From Prevotella sp. (GTDB lineage: Bacteria; Bacteroidota; Bacteroidia; Bacteroidales; Bacteroidaceae): a stretch of 45,005 nucleotides of DNA. The notes under the pieces were generated by a model. The model was not told where the DNA came from. It saw only the letters and a program-made list of their open reading frames with translations, and made no database searches. Position numbers and translations under genes: made by a program. Every line of letters begins with the position of its first letter. The stretch's first letter is position 1. Shown here piece after piece: positions 7,647 through 15,923 of this stretch. The stretch spans positions 1 to 45,005 of the forward strand of contig JALFIM010000071.1 in NCBI GenBank assembly GCA_022775985.1, given 5' to 3'.

Positions 7647-9230
7647 ATGACAGAAGAAATACAATTGCGCGTCACGCCAGAGACGGCAGCAAGCGAGAGT
7701 GCTATTATAAACTATGTGGCACAGGAACGTGGCATAGACAGGCGTACAGTGAAAGCTATACGTGTACTGAAGAGGAGCATAGACGCCCGTCAGAGGCGTG
7801 TGTTCGTGAACCTGAAGGTTAGGGTGTACGTGAACGAGCTCCCACAGACCGATGAGTACGTGCATACTGAGTATGGCAATGTGGAGGGCCGTCCGGCCGT
7901 CATAGTAGTAGGTGCCGGCCCGGGCGGACTCTTCGCTGCGCTGCGCCTGATAGAGCTTGGCCTTAGGCCGGTAATCATAGAGCGCGGCAAGAACGTGCGT
8001 GAGCGCAAACTCGACCTCGCGCGTATATCAAGAGAACAGAAAGTAGACGCTGAGAGCAACTACTGTTTCGGCGAGGGCGGCGCGGGTGCCTACTCTGACG
8101 GCAAGCTGTACACGAGGTCTAAGAAGCGTGGCAGCGTAGACAAGGTACTCAACGTGTTCTGCCAGCATGGCGCCAGCACGTCCATACTGTGCGATGCCCA
8201 TCCGCATATAGGCACCGACAAGTTGCCGCGTGTCATAGAGAACATGCGCAATACAATAATAGGCTGTGGCGGTGAGGTGCACTTCCAGACCAAGATGACG
8301 AGGCTCATCATCGACCGCGACACCGTAGTGGGCATAGAGGCCGTAGACCAGGTGTCGCAACGGCAGATTACCTTCCGTGGCCCCGTGATACTCGCTACGG
8401 GCCATTCGGCACGTGACGTGTACGGTATGCTCGCTGATTGCCATGTGCCTATGGAGGCCAAGGGCATAGCCGTGGGCGTGAGGCTTGAGCATCCGTCCAT
8501 GCTCATCGACCAGATACAGTATCACAACCGCGAGGGCCGTGGCCGTTGGCTGCCGGCAGCGGAGTACAGTTTCGTGACACAGGTAGACGGCCGTGGCGTG
8601 TACTCGTTCTGCATGTGCCCCGGTGGATTCGTCATACCAGCGGCCACAGGGCCACAGCAGATTGTCGTCAACGGCATGAGCCCGAGCAACCGCGGCACGC
8701 AGTGGTCCAACAGCGGCATGGTGGTGGAGGTGCATCCGTCAGACGTGTGTGCCGATACCGCAGACCCACTATGCATGATGCGGTTTCAGGAGGACACGGA
8801 GCGTATGTGCTGGCAGCAGGGCAATATGCGGCAGACGGCACCTGCGCAGCGTATGGCTGACTTCGTAGGCGGACATCTGTCGTACGACTTGCCCAAGAGC
8901 AGCTACGCCCCTGGACTCGTGTCATCGCCCCTGCACTTCTGGCTCCCGCAGTTCGTGTCCTCACGTCTGCGTGAGGGCTTCCGCAAGTTCGGACGTATGA
9001 GTCACGGTTTCCTCACCAACGAGGCCGTGCTCATAGCCGTGGAGACACGTACCAGTTCGCCTGTGCGCGTGACACGCGACCCCATGACGCTTCAGCACGT
9101 CACAGTGTCTGGCCTGTTCCCGTGTGGCGAGGGCGCGGGCTATGCCGGCGGCATAGTGTCGGCCGGTGTCGATGGCGAGCGTTGTGCGGAGATGTGCGCA
9201 CAGTATCTGTCGGCCGGTGCGCGTGATTAG
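7647..9230 (+). CDS. FAD-dependent dehydrogenase (COG2509 type)
   Basis: A 527-residue flavoprotein. After an N-terminal domain of about 85 residues rich in basic and beta-forming segments, the Rossmann FAD loop VVVGAGPGGLFAALRLIELG is followed by the ERG acidic end. The family motif NYCFGEGGAGAYSDGKLYTR binds FAD, ILATGHSARDVYGML is the second nucleotide segment, and the C-terminal GLFPCGEGAGYAGGIVSAGVDGERCAE closes the FAD site. This is the conserved, uncharacterised family often annotated as NAD(P)/FAD-dependent oxidoreductase; its substrate is not known. It runs convergent with the radical SAM gene, with only 11 bases between the stops. No membrane segment or signal peptide is visible, so it should be cytoplasmic. 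Confidence 0.9.
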   Translation: MTEEIQLRVTPETAASESAIINYVAQERGIDRRTVKAIRVLKRSIDARQRRVFVNLKVRVYVNELPQTDEYVHTEYGNVEGRPAVIVVGAGPGGLFAALRLIELGLRPVIIERGKNVRERKLDLARISREQKVDAESNYCFGEGGAGAYSDGKLYTRSKKRGSVDKVLNVFCQHGASTSILCDAHPHIGTDKLPRVIENMRNTIIGCGGEVHFQTKMTRLIIDRDTVVGIEAVDQVSQRQITFRGPVILATGHSARDVYGMLADCHVPMEAKGIAVGVRLEHPSMLIDQIQYHNREGRGRWLPAAEYSFVTQVDGRGVYSFCMCPGGFVIPAATGPQQIVVNGMSPSNRGTQWSNSGMVVEVHPSDVCADTADPLCMMRFQEDTERMCWQQGNMRQTAPAQRMADFVGGHLSYDLPKSSYAPGLVSSPLHFWLPQFVSSRLREGFRKFGRMSHGFLTNEAVLIAVETRTSSPVRVTRDPMTLQHVTVSGLFPCGEGAGYAGGIVSAGVDGERCAEMCAQYLSAGARD

Positions 9231-9241
9231 TGGACTTGGTG

Positions 9242-9901
9242 TCATCTTACGACATACTCAAATTCATCAAACTGCCTCCATCCCATCTCCTCCAATACCT
9301 CACGGCTGTGCCGCCTGTCGTCAGTGGTGTTGAAGTGGGGGATGAGAGGTAGGCGTATGACCACCCGCTCCTTGTGCTTGGCATGGGTGGAGAGCCATGC
9401 GAGGTTGTCTATCACCTGACGGTTGTCCTTGCCTGTATATGAGCGGTAGATGACGGGATTCATGTCCTTGATGTCTATGATATAGGAGTCTATGAATGGG
9501 GCTGCCTCCTCCAAGTGCCGACGGGGTACATTGAGACACGTCTCCACCGTGAACTGCCATTCATCAGGGCATTGCCCACAAAACTCCTTGATGAAGGAGC
9601 TTCGCAGGAGCGGTTCGCCTCCACCGAAGCAGATGCCTCCACCTGTCGCCAGAAAGTACAGGTTGTCCATCTCCACGCTTGCCATCAGGGTGTCCGCGTC
9701 TATTGTCTGCCATACGCCGTCAGATTCAAGACATTGTGGATTGAGGCAGTACTTGCAGCGTAGCGGACAACCGTGAAACGCCACGAGCGTAGTGACACCC
9801 TCGCCGTCTATCGTGAGCCTATGGCGGTCTATACCGAGGAGTGGGGCAGTGCGCATGCCGCTCAATGTGCAGCCAGACGTTTGCTTGTTGTTGTCCATCA
9901 T
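9242..9901 (-). CDS. Radical SAM protein, glycyl-radical-enzyme activase-like
   Basis: The radical SAM cluster motif C45-x3-C49-x2-C52 lies in FHGCPLRCKYCLNPQC, followed by the GGGICFGGGEPLL glycine-rich segment that contacts SAM, VETCLNVP and IIDIKDMNP. This pattern matches pyruvate formate-lyase activating enzymes; no extra ferredoxin-like insert is seen, so it probably carries one [4Fe-4S] cluster. No glycyl radical enzyme is encoded in the window, so the partner is unknown. I chose the ATG at 9901, giving 219 residues, because it overlaps the TGA of the TonB gene (ATGA); a longer upstream reading would run through the TonB coding region. The overlap implies translational coupling with the TonB gene. 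Confidence 0.85.
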   Translation of the reverse strand: MMDNNKQTSGCTLSGMRTAPLLGIDRHRLTIDGEGVTTLVAFHGCPLRCKYCLNPQCLESDGVWQTIDADTLMASVEMDNLYFLATGGGICFGGGEPLLRSSFIKEFCGQCPDEWQFTVETCLNVPRRHLEEAAPFIDSYIIDIKDMNPVIYRSYTGKDNRQVIDNLAWLSTHAKHKERVVIRLPLIPHFNTTDDRRHSREVLEEMGWRQFDEFEYVVR

Positions 9902-10776
9902 TGCCAGTGAAAATTGATGGGGAGCACGTATTTCGCTTTCGCCACTTTGCCCATGACCTTGCCTGGAGTCCACTTTGGCATGCTTTCCACTACACGCACG
10001 GCTTCTTTGTTAAGCGCGGGAGTATCGCCTCGCATCACTTTTACATCGCTTATGCTTCCATCTTCGTTTACTGTGAAGCCGACGATAACCCTTCCTGTCA
10101 CAGTCCCTTCTTCTATTCCTTCGGGGCTGCGAAGGTTATCCACTATGTATTTCATCAGTGCTTCATGTCCGCCGGGAAACACTGGCATCTCCTCTATCAC
10201 GCCCGCGAGTCTGTGGCTGTTGGTGGAGTCATTGTCTGTGACGGGCTCTGTGGCTACGGCTTCGTGTCGCCTTGAATCCTTTGGCGGCGTGCTTTTGGCC
10301 TTGTCTTTGGATATGCGTTGTCTTATGACCTTCGTGGAAGTGTCGGCATTTGGCACTTCCCCGTCTTTCATATTTTCCTCTGGCGGTGCGAATTTTGTCG
10401 TGGTGTACCGTTTTACAGGTCTTGTTCCGTCTACCTTCCCCGACAGATTGCTGATATCAGTGGAGTCCTCCTCAACGAGTACTGCCCCTCCAGTGTTGGT
10501 GTTAGGGATGCCTCGTTGTGGTTTGCCGTCGGAGCAAGCCGTCATGGCGACAAGTCCTGCGGCTATCCCTGCCACCTTTATGGCCTTGCCGGCCATGGCT
10601 CTGAGCCGCAGCTCATACTCCAAGTCACTCGCGTCCTGCTCGCATTTCGGGCAGGTGCCTCGGCATTCGCCCTTGAAATGGCACTCCTCGGGTGAGTAGT
10701 CTATCCCGTTGGCATCCGCTATTTGCTTGCGGATAGCCTTGAGTGTGTTGCAAATGTTGCGTCCTCTTGTAGCCAT
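9898..10776 (-). CDS. TonB-like energy transducer with a Cys-rich N-terminus
   Basis: Domains in order: residues 1-60 cytoplasmic, with the cysteine cluster C32-HFKGE-C-RGT-C-PK-C typical of a Bacteroidetes protein family; a hydrophobic membrane segment at about 65-82; a Pro/Lys/Thr-rich periplasmic linker (about 85-180); and a TonB C-terminal domain (about 190-292) with GRVIVGFTVNEDGSISDVKVMRG and the final YVLPINFHW. TonB domains pass proton-motive energy from ExbBD to outer-membrane receptors. The Cys cluster probably binds a metal; its job is unknown. An alternative reading of the membrane segment is a lipobox (AMTAC), but it is too far from the N-terminus. The stop overlaps the start of the radical SAM gene. 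Confidence 0.85.
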   Translation of the reverse strand: MATRGRNICNTLKAIRKQIADANGIDYSPEECHFKGECRGTCPKCEQDASDLEYELRLRAMAGKAIKVAGIAAGLVAMTACSDGKPQRGIPNTNTGGAVLVEEDSTDISNLSGKVDGTRPVKRYTTTKFAPPEENMKDGEVPNADTSTKVIRQRISKDKAKSTPPKDSRRHEAVATEPVTDNDSTNSHRLAGVIEEMPVFPGGHEALMKYIVDNLRSPEGIEEGTVTGRVIVGFTVNEDGSISDVKVMRGDTPALNKEAVRVVESMPKWTPGKVMGKVAKAKYVLPINFHWQ

Positions 10777-10796
10777 AGATTGATACTTTTGATGTG

Positions 10797-10825
10797 TAAA
10801 GGTACGAAAAATGATTCACAGACAA
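10797..10825 (-). promoter_or_regulatory. Promoter of the TonB-radical SAM operon
   Basis: On the minus strand, TTG (10825-10823), an 18-base spacer and TACCTTTA (10804-10797) resemble the -33/-7 consensus, with A for the last G. It lies about 20 bases upstream of the start codon. Confidence 0.4.
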
Positions 10826-10970
10826 GTGCTTTTGCAACGTATTGTGGTAAAAGAGCGTGATTTTAACATATCCGTGGCGTGCAGTACCGTCTGTCATAGC
10901 CCTTCGCAATACGCGTTTTGCTTGCTTTCGGACATTTATGTGTGGGAATGCAATCTTATGTCGGGAAATA

Positions 10971-11002
10971 TTTGGCGGTTCGGGTTTCTTTGAGTATTTT
11001 TG
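10971..11002 (+). promoter_or_regulatory. Promoter of rubrerythrin
   Basis: TTTG (10971-10974), a 20-base spacer and TATTTTTG (10995-11002) match both boxes of the Bacteroidetes consensus, 41 bases before the start codon. Confidence 0.65.
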
Positions 11003-11042
11003 CAGTGACTTATATTATACATAATAAATAAATAATACAGAT

Positions 11043-11585
11043 ATGAAAGACCTGAAAGGAACAAAGACCGAGCGCAACCTCATGGAGGCATTCGCCGGTG
11101 AGTCGGAAGCACGCAACAAGTACACGTATTTCGCATCAAAGGCCAAGAAAGACGGCTACCAGCAGATAGCCGCCCTGTTTGAGGAGACGGCCCAGAATGA
11201 GAAGGAGCATGCCAAACTGTGGTTCAAGTATCTTCAGGGTGGAGCCATCAAGGACACCGTGTCTAACCTGAAGGCCGCTGCTGAGGGTGAGAACTATGAG
11301 TGGACTGACATGTACGACCGCATGGCCCGTGAGGCCGAAGAGGAGGGATTCGATGAGATAGCAGCCACCATGCGTGGCGTGGCAGCCATCGAGAAGGCCC
11401 ATGAGGAGAGATACCGCAAGCTGCTGCAGAACATAGAAAGCGGCGTGGTGTTCTCGCGTGACGGCGACACCATCTGGCAGTGCCGCAACTGCGGACACAT
11501 CGTCATAGGCAAGGAGGCTCCCGAGGTATGCCCTGTGTGCAAGCATCCACAGAGCTACTTCGAGGTGAAGGCAGAGAACTATTAA
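11043..11585 (+). CDS. Rubrerythrin
   Basis: Rubrerythrin reduces hydrogen peroxide in the cytoplasm of anaerobes using a di-iron site and a rubredoxin centre. The diiron helices show E-x6-Y ([14 protein letters not shown]) and [12 protein letters not shown], then [28 protein letters not shown] with the second EKAHEERY ligand set. The C-terminal rubredoxin domain has CRNCG (about 149-153) and CPVCKHP. Length (180) is typical. It has its own promoter and lies upstream of the Rnf cluster, but 500 bases separate them, so it is probably transcribed alone. No missing ligands. Confidence 0.96.
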   Translation: MKDLKGTKTERNLMEAFAGESEARNKYTYFASKAKKDGYQQIAALFEETAQNEKEHAKLWFKYLQGGAIKDTVSNLKAAAEGENYEWTDMYDRMAREAEEEGFDEIAATMRGVAAIEKAHEERYRKLLQNIESGVVFSRDGDTIWQCRNCGHIVIGKEAPEVCPVCKHPQSYFEVKAENY

Positions 11586-11655
11586 TCTCTTGTGCATGAT
11601 GCCGGACGGCGTCGTCATCCGAGAGAATTTTCGGCGTAAGCCGAACGCTTTTGTG

Positions 11656-11735
11656 AAATGGGCCATTTCGTGTTGCGAAATGGCCCATTTTGTAGTCTAA
11701 AACGGCCTGTTTTGCACTGCGAAATGGGCTGTTTT
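11656..11735. repeat. Dispersed palindromic repeat, copy 1 (two hairpins)
   Basis: Hairpin one is a perfect 15-bp stem (11656-11670 with 11676-11690; AAATGGGCCATTTCG and its complement) with a 5-base loop. Hairpin two (about 11699-11735) is imperfect and contains GCACTGCGAAATGGGC. That same 16-mer recurs at 25524-25539 in the pdxT-nuclease intergenic region, so this is a dispersed, REP-like element. It follows rubrerythrin and may also act as a terminator. Confidence 0.7.
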
Positions 11736-12014
11736 GCAGCGCGTTGTGTTCCAATATATTACATAGGTATGCCAGCATCGTGTCTGAAGCTGGCGTGAAT
11801 GTGTGGAAAATCAGGTTCTCGGGCTTTTGATGCTTGTCGTTAGTGTGTCGTCATCGGGCATGTACACTCATTGCCGTTGGCACATTTGTTGATGTATGTA
11901 TGGCGGTTGAGGTGTGGTATGGCTGGCTGTGGGCAGTAGGATAGGGTGGGGATGAGCTTGTGATGCGGCGGAATGGAGGCATGTGGCGGCCTCACTTAAA
12001 AAATGACTGTTTTC

Positions 12015-12045
12015 TTTGTGTATTAAAATTATAATTGTAATTTTG
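12015..12045 (+). promoter_or_regulatory. Promoter of the rseC-rnf operon
   Basis: TTTG (12015-12018), a 19-base spacer and TAATTTTG (12038-12045) match the Bacteroidetes promoter consensus exactly. The position 37 bases before the rseC start makes it the best candidate for the whole seven-gene cluster. Confidence 0.75.
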
Positions 12046-12082
12046 CATCAAGATAAAACTTAAAAACCGTATTCTCAGCGAA

Positions 12083-12490
12083 ATGGGCATGTCAGTGAAA
12101 AGAAGAGGAGTGGTAGTGTCGGTAGACGGCTCTATGGCGAAGGTGCTGATAGACCGCGGCACCGCTTGTTCTTCCTGCAAGATATCTGACGCATGCAACA
12201 AGACGGAGTGCGACAGCATGGTGGTAGAGGCACGTATCGCCACCTCGCGGCCTATCGCCCATGGCGATGTGGTATGTGTGAGCAGCGGTGGGTCGCCGTT
12301 GCTCTCAGTGCTGATAGGCTATGGCTTGCCATTGGTTCTGCTGTTGGTGGTATGCGTGTCGGTAGGCATGGCTACGGGCTCTGATGCCGCGGCTGCTGTC
12401 ACGGGGCTGGCAAGCATAGCGTGCTATTATGTCTTGCTGTTCTGCCTTAGGGCGAGAGTTGGCCGTATGTTCGCGCTTACTGTCACCTGA
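12083..12490 (+). CDS. rseC: RseC-family protein (SoxR-reducing system)
   Basis: The N-terminal half carries a cysteine cluster C-x2-C-x5-C-x4-C in GTACSSCKISDACNKTEC, a likely metal or Fe-S site, inside a small beta domain. Two hydrophobic segments follow (about 72-92 and 98-118), placing the protein in the inner membrane. RseC was defined in E. coli as part of the Rsx/Rnf system that keeps SoxR reduced; in Bacteroidetes it regularly precedes rnfB. Here it is the first gene after the promoter and stops 67 bases before rnfB. Its role in Rnf assembly or electron transfer is inferred from context. Confidence 0.85.
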   Translation: MGMSVKRRGVVVSVDGSMAKVLIDRGTACSSCKISDACNKTECDSMVVEARIATSRPIAHGDVVCVSSGGSPLLSVLIGYGLPLVLLLVVCVSVGMATGSDAAAAVTGLASIACYYVLLFCLRARVGRMFALTVT

Positions 12491-12557
12491 CCACAGACTT
12501 GTGTGCATGCCTTATGGGGATTATGCGTTTTACGAACTTAGGAATGATTTACTTACA

Positions 12558-13397
12558 ATGACTGATATTCTTACATCTGTATTTATGCTTGGAGCAATAG
12601 CCCTGTTGGCATCATTGCTCCTTTTCTTGTGTAAAAAGAAGTTTGCGGTAGCTACCGACCCTCGTGTAGATGACGTGCTTGACCTCCTTCCAAAGGCCAA
12701 TTGCGGCGGTTGTGGCTTCGCCGGCTGCCAGGCTCTTGCCGAGAACGTGGTGGCGGCAGTAGACAGCGGGGCGGAGAATATGCCGCAATGTCCTGTGGCA
12801 GGTGCGGAGACTATGAAGAGTATATACGCCTCGCTTGGTGTGGAGTGCGCTGCCTCGCAGCGTAAGGTGGCCGTGGTGCGGTGCGCCGGGTGCGACATGG
12901 CACGGATAGCAAAGTACGATGGTCTCATGACGTGCAGCGCGGTGAACCGTTGCGGTACTGGTGAGAGCGCGTGCGGAAACGGATGTCTCGGTTGCGGCGA
13001 CTGTGTGTCGGCTTGCGACTTCGGCGGAATAAGAATGGATGCGCAGCGGCATGTGCCCGTCGTGGATGAGAGTGTGTGCGTGGCATGCGGCTCATGTGCC
13101 AAGGCTTGTCCGCGAGGTGTCATTGAGTTGCGGCAGGTGGGGCCGAAAAACCGCAAGGTGTATGTGGCTTGCAACAACACCGACCGTGGCCCCGTGGCCA
13201 TGAAGGTGTGTGGCCACTCGTGTATAGGCTGCGGCAAGTGTGCTAAGGAGTGTCCTTTCGGGGCCATAGAGATAGTGGGCAGTGTGGCGAGGATAGACTC
13301 TGCGAAGTGCCGCCTGTGCCGTAAGTGCGTGGCCGTATGTCCGCGCAAGTCTATCGTAGCAGAAGGGTTTCCCGTAAGGCCTGCCGTAGAGAAGTGA
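12558..13397 (+). CDS. rnfB: Rnf complex subunit B (multi-[4Fe-4S] ferredoxin subunit)
   Basis: RnfB takes electrons from ferredoxin for the Rnf pump. From the start at 12558: a single membrane helix (about 3-25, ILTSVFMLGAIALLASLLLF), then the [4Fe-4S] motif CGGCGFAGCQALAENVV and a CP further on, then a stretch of ferredoxin-type clusters including CLGCGDCVSACDFGG, CVACGSCAKACPRG, CIGCGKCAKECPFG and CRLCRKCVAVCPRK. A longer frame begins at 12429 but overlaps rseC and lacks similarity there; MTDILTSVF is the usual beginning. The 279-residue length fits Bacteroidetes RnfB. rnfC follows after 40 bases. Confidence 0.95.
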   Translation: MTDILTSVFMLGAIALLASLLLFLCKKKFAVATDPRVDDVLDLLPKANCGGCGFAGCQALAENVVAAVDSGAENMPQCPVAGAETMKSIYASLGVECAASQRKVAVVRCAGCDMARIAKYDGLMTCSAVNRCGTGESACGNGCLGCGDCVSACDFGGIRMDAQRHVPVVDESVCVACGSCAKACPRGVIELRQVGPKNRKVYVACNNTDRGPVAMKVCGHSCIGCGKCAKECPFGAIEIVGSVARIDSAKCRLCRKCVAVCPRKSIVAEGFPVRPAVEK

Positions 13398-13437
13398 TTG
13401 AAATGAGCGTTTTTCTTGGAGAATATAGTTTTTATAA

Positions 13438-14796
13438 ATGAAGATAAGGACATTTAAGATAGGTGGCATACACATGCCCGACTGCAAGATAGCAGCGGAG
13501 ACGGCGACAGTCCCTGCCGTGCTTCCTGCGAAGGCCGTGTACCCACTCTCGCAGCATATCGGCGCTCCCGCCAAGCCTTTGGTTAAGAAGGGCGACCATG
13601 TACGTGTAGGTACTGTGCTGGCAGAGGCTGGCGGATTTGTGTCGGCCCCTGTTCATTCTTCCATATCGGGCACGGTGGTGAGAATAGACAGCGTGTATGA
13701 CGCGTCGGGCTACCGCAGACAAGCCATAATAGTAGAGTCTGACGGACTTGACGAATGGGAACCGTCCATAGACAGGACGGCGGATATAGAGGGCCTTGAC
13801 AGCCATCCAGAGCTCACCCCTCAGGAAATCATCGAGAGGGTGACGTCGGCCGGTGTGACAGGTATGGGCGGAGCAGGCTTTCCTGCTTGCGTCAAGCTGA
13901 TGCCGCCTCCTGGGACGGTGGAGTGCGTCATCATAAATGGAGTGGAGTGCGAACCGTACATCACGTCAGACTATCGGCTGATGATGGAGCATGCCGATGA
14001 GGTGATAGTCGGGCTCCAGTTGCTCATGAAGGCGCTGGGCGTAACAAAGGGATACATAGGCATAGAGGTGAATAAGCCTAAGGCTATCAGTCTGCTTGAG
14101 CAGAAAGTGAGCGGACTCGATGGCGTGGAGGTGGTGCCTCTGAAGCAAGCCTATCCGCAAGGCGGAGAGAAACAGCTCATCGATGCCGTGCTGGGCCGTC
14201 GCGTGCCCATGCCGCCAGCCATTCCTGCCAATGTGGGAGCTGTGGTGCAGAACGTCGCCACCACGTATGCCGTGTACCAGGCTGTGATGAAGCATAAGCC
14301 GCTGATGGAGCGGTACGTCACCGTATCGGGATATGGCCTGAGCAAGTCGGATAACCTGTTGGTGCGTATGGGCACTTCGTTCGGCGACCTGCTGAAGCAG
14401 TGCGGAGGCTTGCCTGAGGGCGATGTGAAGGTGCTCAGTGGCGGCCCAATGATGGGAAAGACGGTCATCAACCTTGATGTGCCCGTGGTGAAGGGCACCA
14501 ATGCCATAACGGTGCTCAGTGGAGACGGCGTGTATCGCGATGAGCCGCGCCCGTGTGTGAGGTGCGCCAAGTGCGTGAGCGTATGCCCTATGGGTCTTGA
14601 GCCGTATCTGCTCGCCATAGCATCGGCGGGCAAAGACTGGGAGCGTGTGGAACATGAGGACATCGTGTCGTGCATAGAGTGTGGCTCATGCCAGTACTCG
14701 TGTCCGTCGGCAAGGCCATTGCTCGACAACATACGCAATGGCAAGTCTGCCGTGATGGGCATAATCAAGGCGCGTAAGGCAGCGCAGAAACAGTAA
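13438..14796 (+). CDS. rnfC: Rnf complex subunit C (NADH/FMN/[4Fe-4S] subunit)
   Basis: RnfC is the soluble NAD-binding subunit, related to NuoF. The 452-residue protein starts FKIGGIHMPDCK, has a barrel-sandwich segment (PLSQHIGAPAKPLVKKGDHVRVG), the NADH/FMN loop TGMGGAGFPACVKLMPP, VECVIINGVECEPYITSDYRLM, and two ferredoxin clusters: CVRCAKCVSVCPMG and CIECGSCQYSCPS. Order and length match the family. It lacks the long Ala/Lys-rich C-terminal tail seen in enterobacterial RnfC. Confidence 0.96.
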   Translation: MKIRTFKIGGIHMPDCKIAAETATVPAVLPAKAVYPLSQHIGAPAKPLVKKGDHVRVGTVLAEAGGFVSAPVHSSISGTVVRIDSVYDASGYRRQAIIVESDGLDEWEPSIDRTADIEGLDSHPELTPQEIIERVTSAGVTGMGGAGFPACVKLMPPPGTVECVIINGVECEPYITSDYRLMMEHADEVIVGLQLLMKALGVTKGYIGIEVNKPKAISLLEQKVSGLDGVEVVPLKQAYPQGGEKQLIDAVLGRRVPMPPAIPANVGAVVQNVATTYAVYQAVMKHKPLMERYVTVSGYGLSKSDNLLVRMGTSFGDLLKQCGGLPEGDVKVLSGGPMMGKTVINLDVPVVKGTNAITVLSGDGVYRDEPRPCVRCAKCVSVCPMGLEPYLLAIASAGKDWERVEHEDIVSCIECGSCQYSCPSARPLLDNIRNGKSAVMGIIKARKAAQKQ

Positions 14797-14852
14797 GTTG
14801 TCGGCCGTGCGCCAGAATAAGGAAAAGCAAAAAAGTAATAACAACAGTATAT

Positions 14853-15845
14853 ATGTCTGATTTGATTATTTCACAGTCGCCGCACATACACACCGCAATG
14901 ACTATGGAGCGGAGCATGAGGGATGTGGTCATCGCACTGGTGCCGTCGCTCATAGTGGCGTTGTGCTATTTCGGCTTGGGTGCTGCGATAGTGTGTGCGA
15001 CGAGTGTCGCGTTGTGTGTCTTGTTTGAGTGGGCTATAAGCAAGTATGTCCTTCATGCAAGCCGCAACACTATCGGAGATTGGTCGGCAGTGATAACAGG
15101 ACTGCTCCTCGGCTTCAACCTCCCGTCAAACATGCCCGTATGGCTCGTGGTGCTGGGTGCCCTCGTGGCCATAGGCATCGGTAAGATGTCGTTTGGAGGC
15201 TTGGGCTGCAATATCTTCAACCCTGCCTTGGTGGGGCGTTGCTTCCTGCTGGTGTCGTTTCCGTCGGCTATGACCTCATGGCCCGTGCCGGGACAGCTTA
15301 CGAGTTATGTGGATGCGCAGACCGAGGCCACTCCTCTCAGCATTATGAAGTGGGCCGCCAAGAGCGGCGATGCGTCCGTGCTCGAGCGGTTGCCTGAGAG
15401 TTTCAGTATGCTGCTGGGCAATCCTGACAACGGCATGGGTGCCGGCTCCTTGGGAGAGGTGTGCGCTGTGGCCATTGTGTTGGGGCTCGTGTACCTGTTG
15501 TGGCGACGCGTGATAACGTGGCATATACCTGTGAGCATCATTGCTACGGTGTTTGTGCTCACGGCAGCTCTTCACGCCTTTGACGACTCATACGTCAATC
15601 CTGTGGCATCGGTGTTGAGTGGTGGCGTAATGCTCGGGGCCGTGTTCATGGCTACCGACTATGTCACGTCGCCGATGTCAGCGCGTGGCCAGTTGGTGTA
15701 TGGCATCGCTATCGGACTGTTGACGGTAGTGATACGTTTCTGGGGAGCCTATCCCGAAGGCATGTCGTTCGCCATACTGATAATGAACGCGTTTACACCC
15801 CTTATAAATATGTATATAAAGCCAAGGAGGTTTAGCTCTAAGTAA
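14853..15845 (+). CDS. rnfD: Rnf complex subunit D (FMN-carrying membrane subunit)
   Basis: RnfD is a polytopic inner-membrane subunit related to NqrB, with FMN bound covalently through threonine. The protein starts LIISQSPHIHTAMTMERSMRDVV and shows about nine to ten hydrophobic helices. The likely FMN-binding threonine lies in DAQTEATPLS, after the conserved GGLGCNIFNPALVGR. The end, PEGMSFAILIMNAFTPLIN, is typical. At 330 residues it is complete. It sits 56 bases after rnfC and 78 before rnfG. Confidence 0.95.
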   Translation: MSDLIISQSPHIHTAMTMERSMRDVVIALVPSLIVALCYFGLGAAIVCATSVALCVLFEWAISKYVLHASRNTIGDWSAVITGLLLGFNLPSNMPVWLVVLGALVAIGIGKMSFGGLGCNIFNPALVGRCFLLVSFPSAMTSWPVPGQLTSYVDAQTEATPLSIMKWAAKSGDASVLERLPESFSMLLGNPDNGMGAGSLGEVCAVAIVLGLVYLLWRRVITWHIPVSIIATVFVLTAALHAFDDSYVNPVASVLSGGVMLGAVFMATDYVTSPMSARGQLVYGIAIGLLTVVIRFWGAYPEGMSFAILIMNAFTPLINMYIKPRRFSSK

Positions 15846-15923
15846 TATCCGCATGCACGGTATTAGCATCATGCAGTATGCTTGGCGCCTGTGGGTTAAT
15901 GAATATGTAAAAAAGTAAATGAA

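Larger units (their letters stand above)
11586..12082. other. Long intergenic region with palindromic repeats and the rnf promoter
   Basis: Nearly 500 bases with no supported gene. It holds a small GC-rich hairpin with a GTAA loop (11630-11645, possible rubrerythrin terminator), the repeat hairpins at 11656-11735, and the rnf promoter at 12015-12045. The stretch 11760-12000 is G/T-rich and I see nothing recognisable in it. Confidence 0.6.

Noticed and set aside
11656..11735. CRISPR-like repeats
   Set aside because: The repeats are inverted hairpins without regular spacers, and no cas gene is present.
12429..12557. 43-codon extension of RnfB
   Set aside because: It lies mostly inside rseC and has no similarity; MTDILTSVF is the usual RnfB start.
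12530..13453. 307-codon open frame antisense to rnfB
   Set aside because: Shadow of the Cys-rich rnfB coding sequence; product rich in His, Ala, Thr and Pro without a domain.
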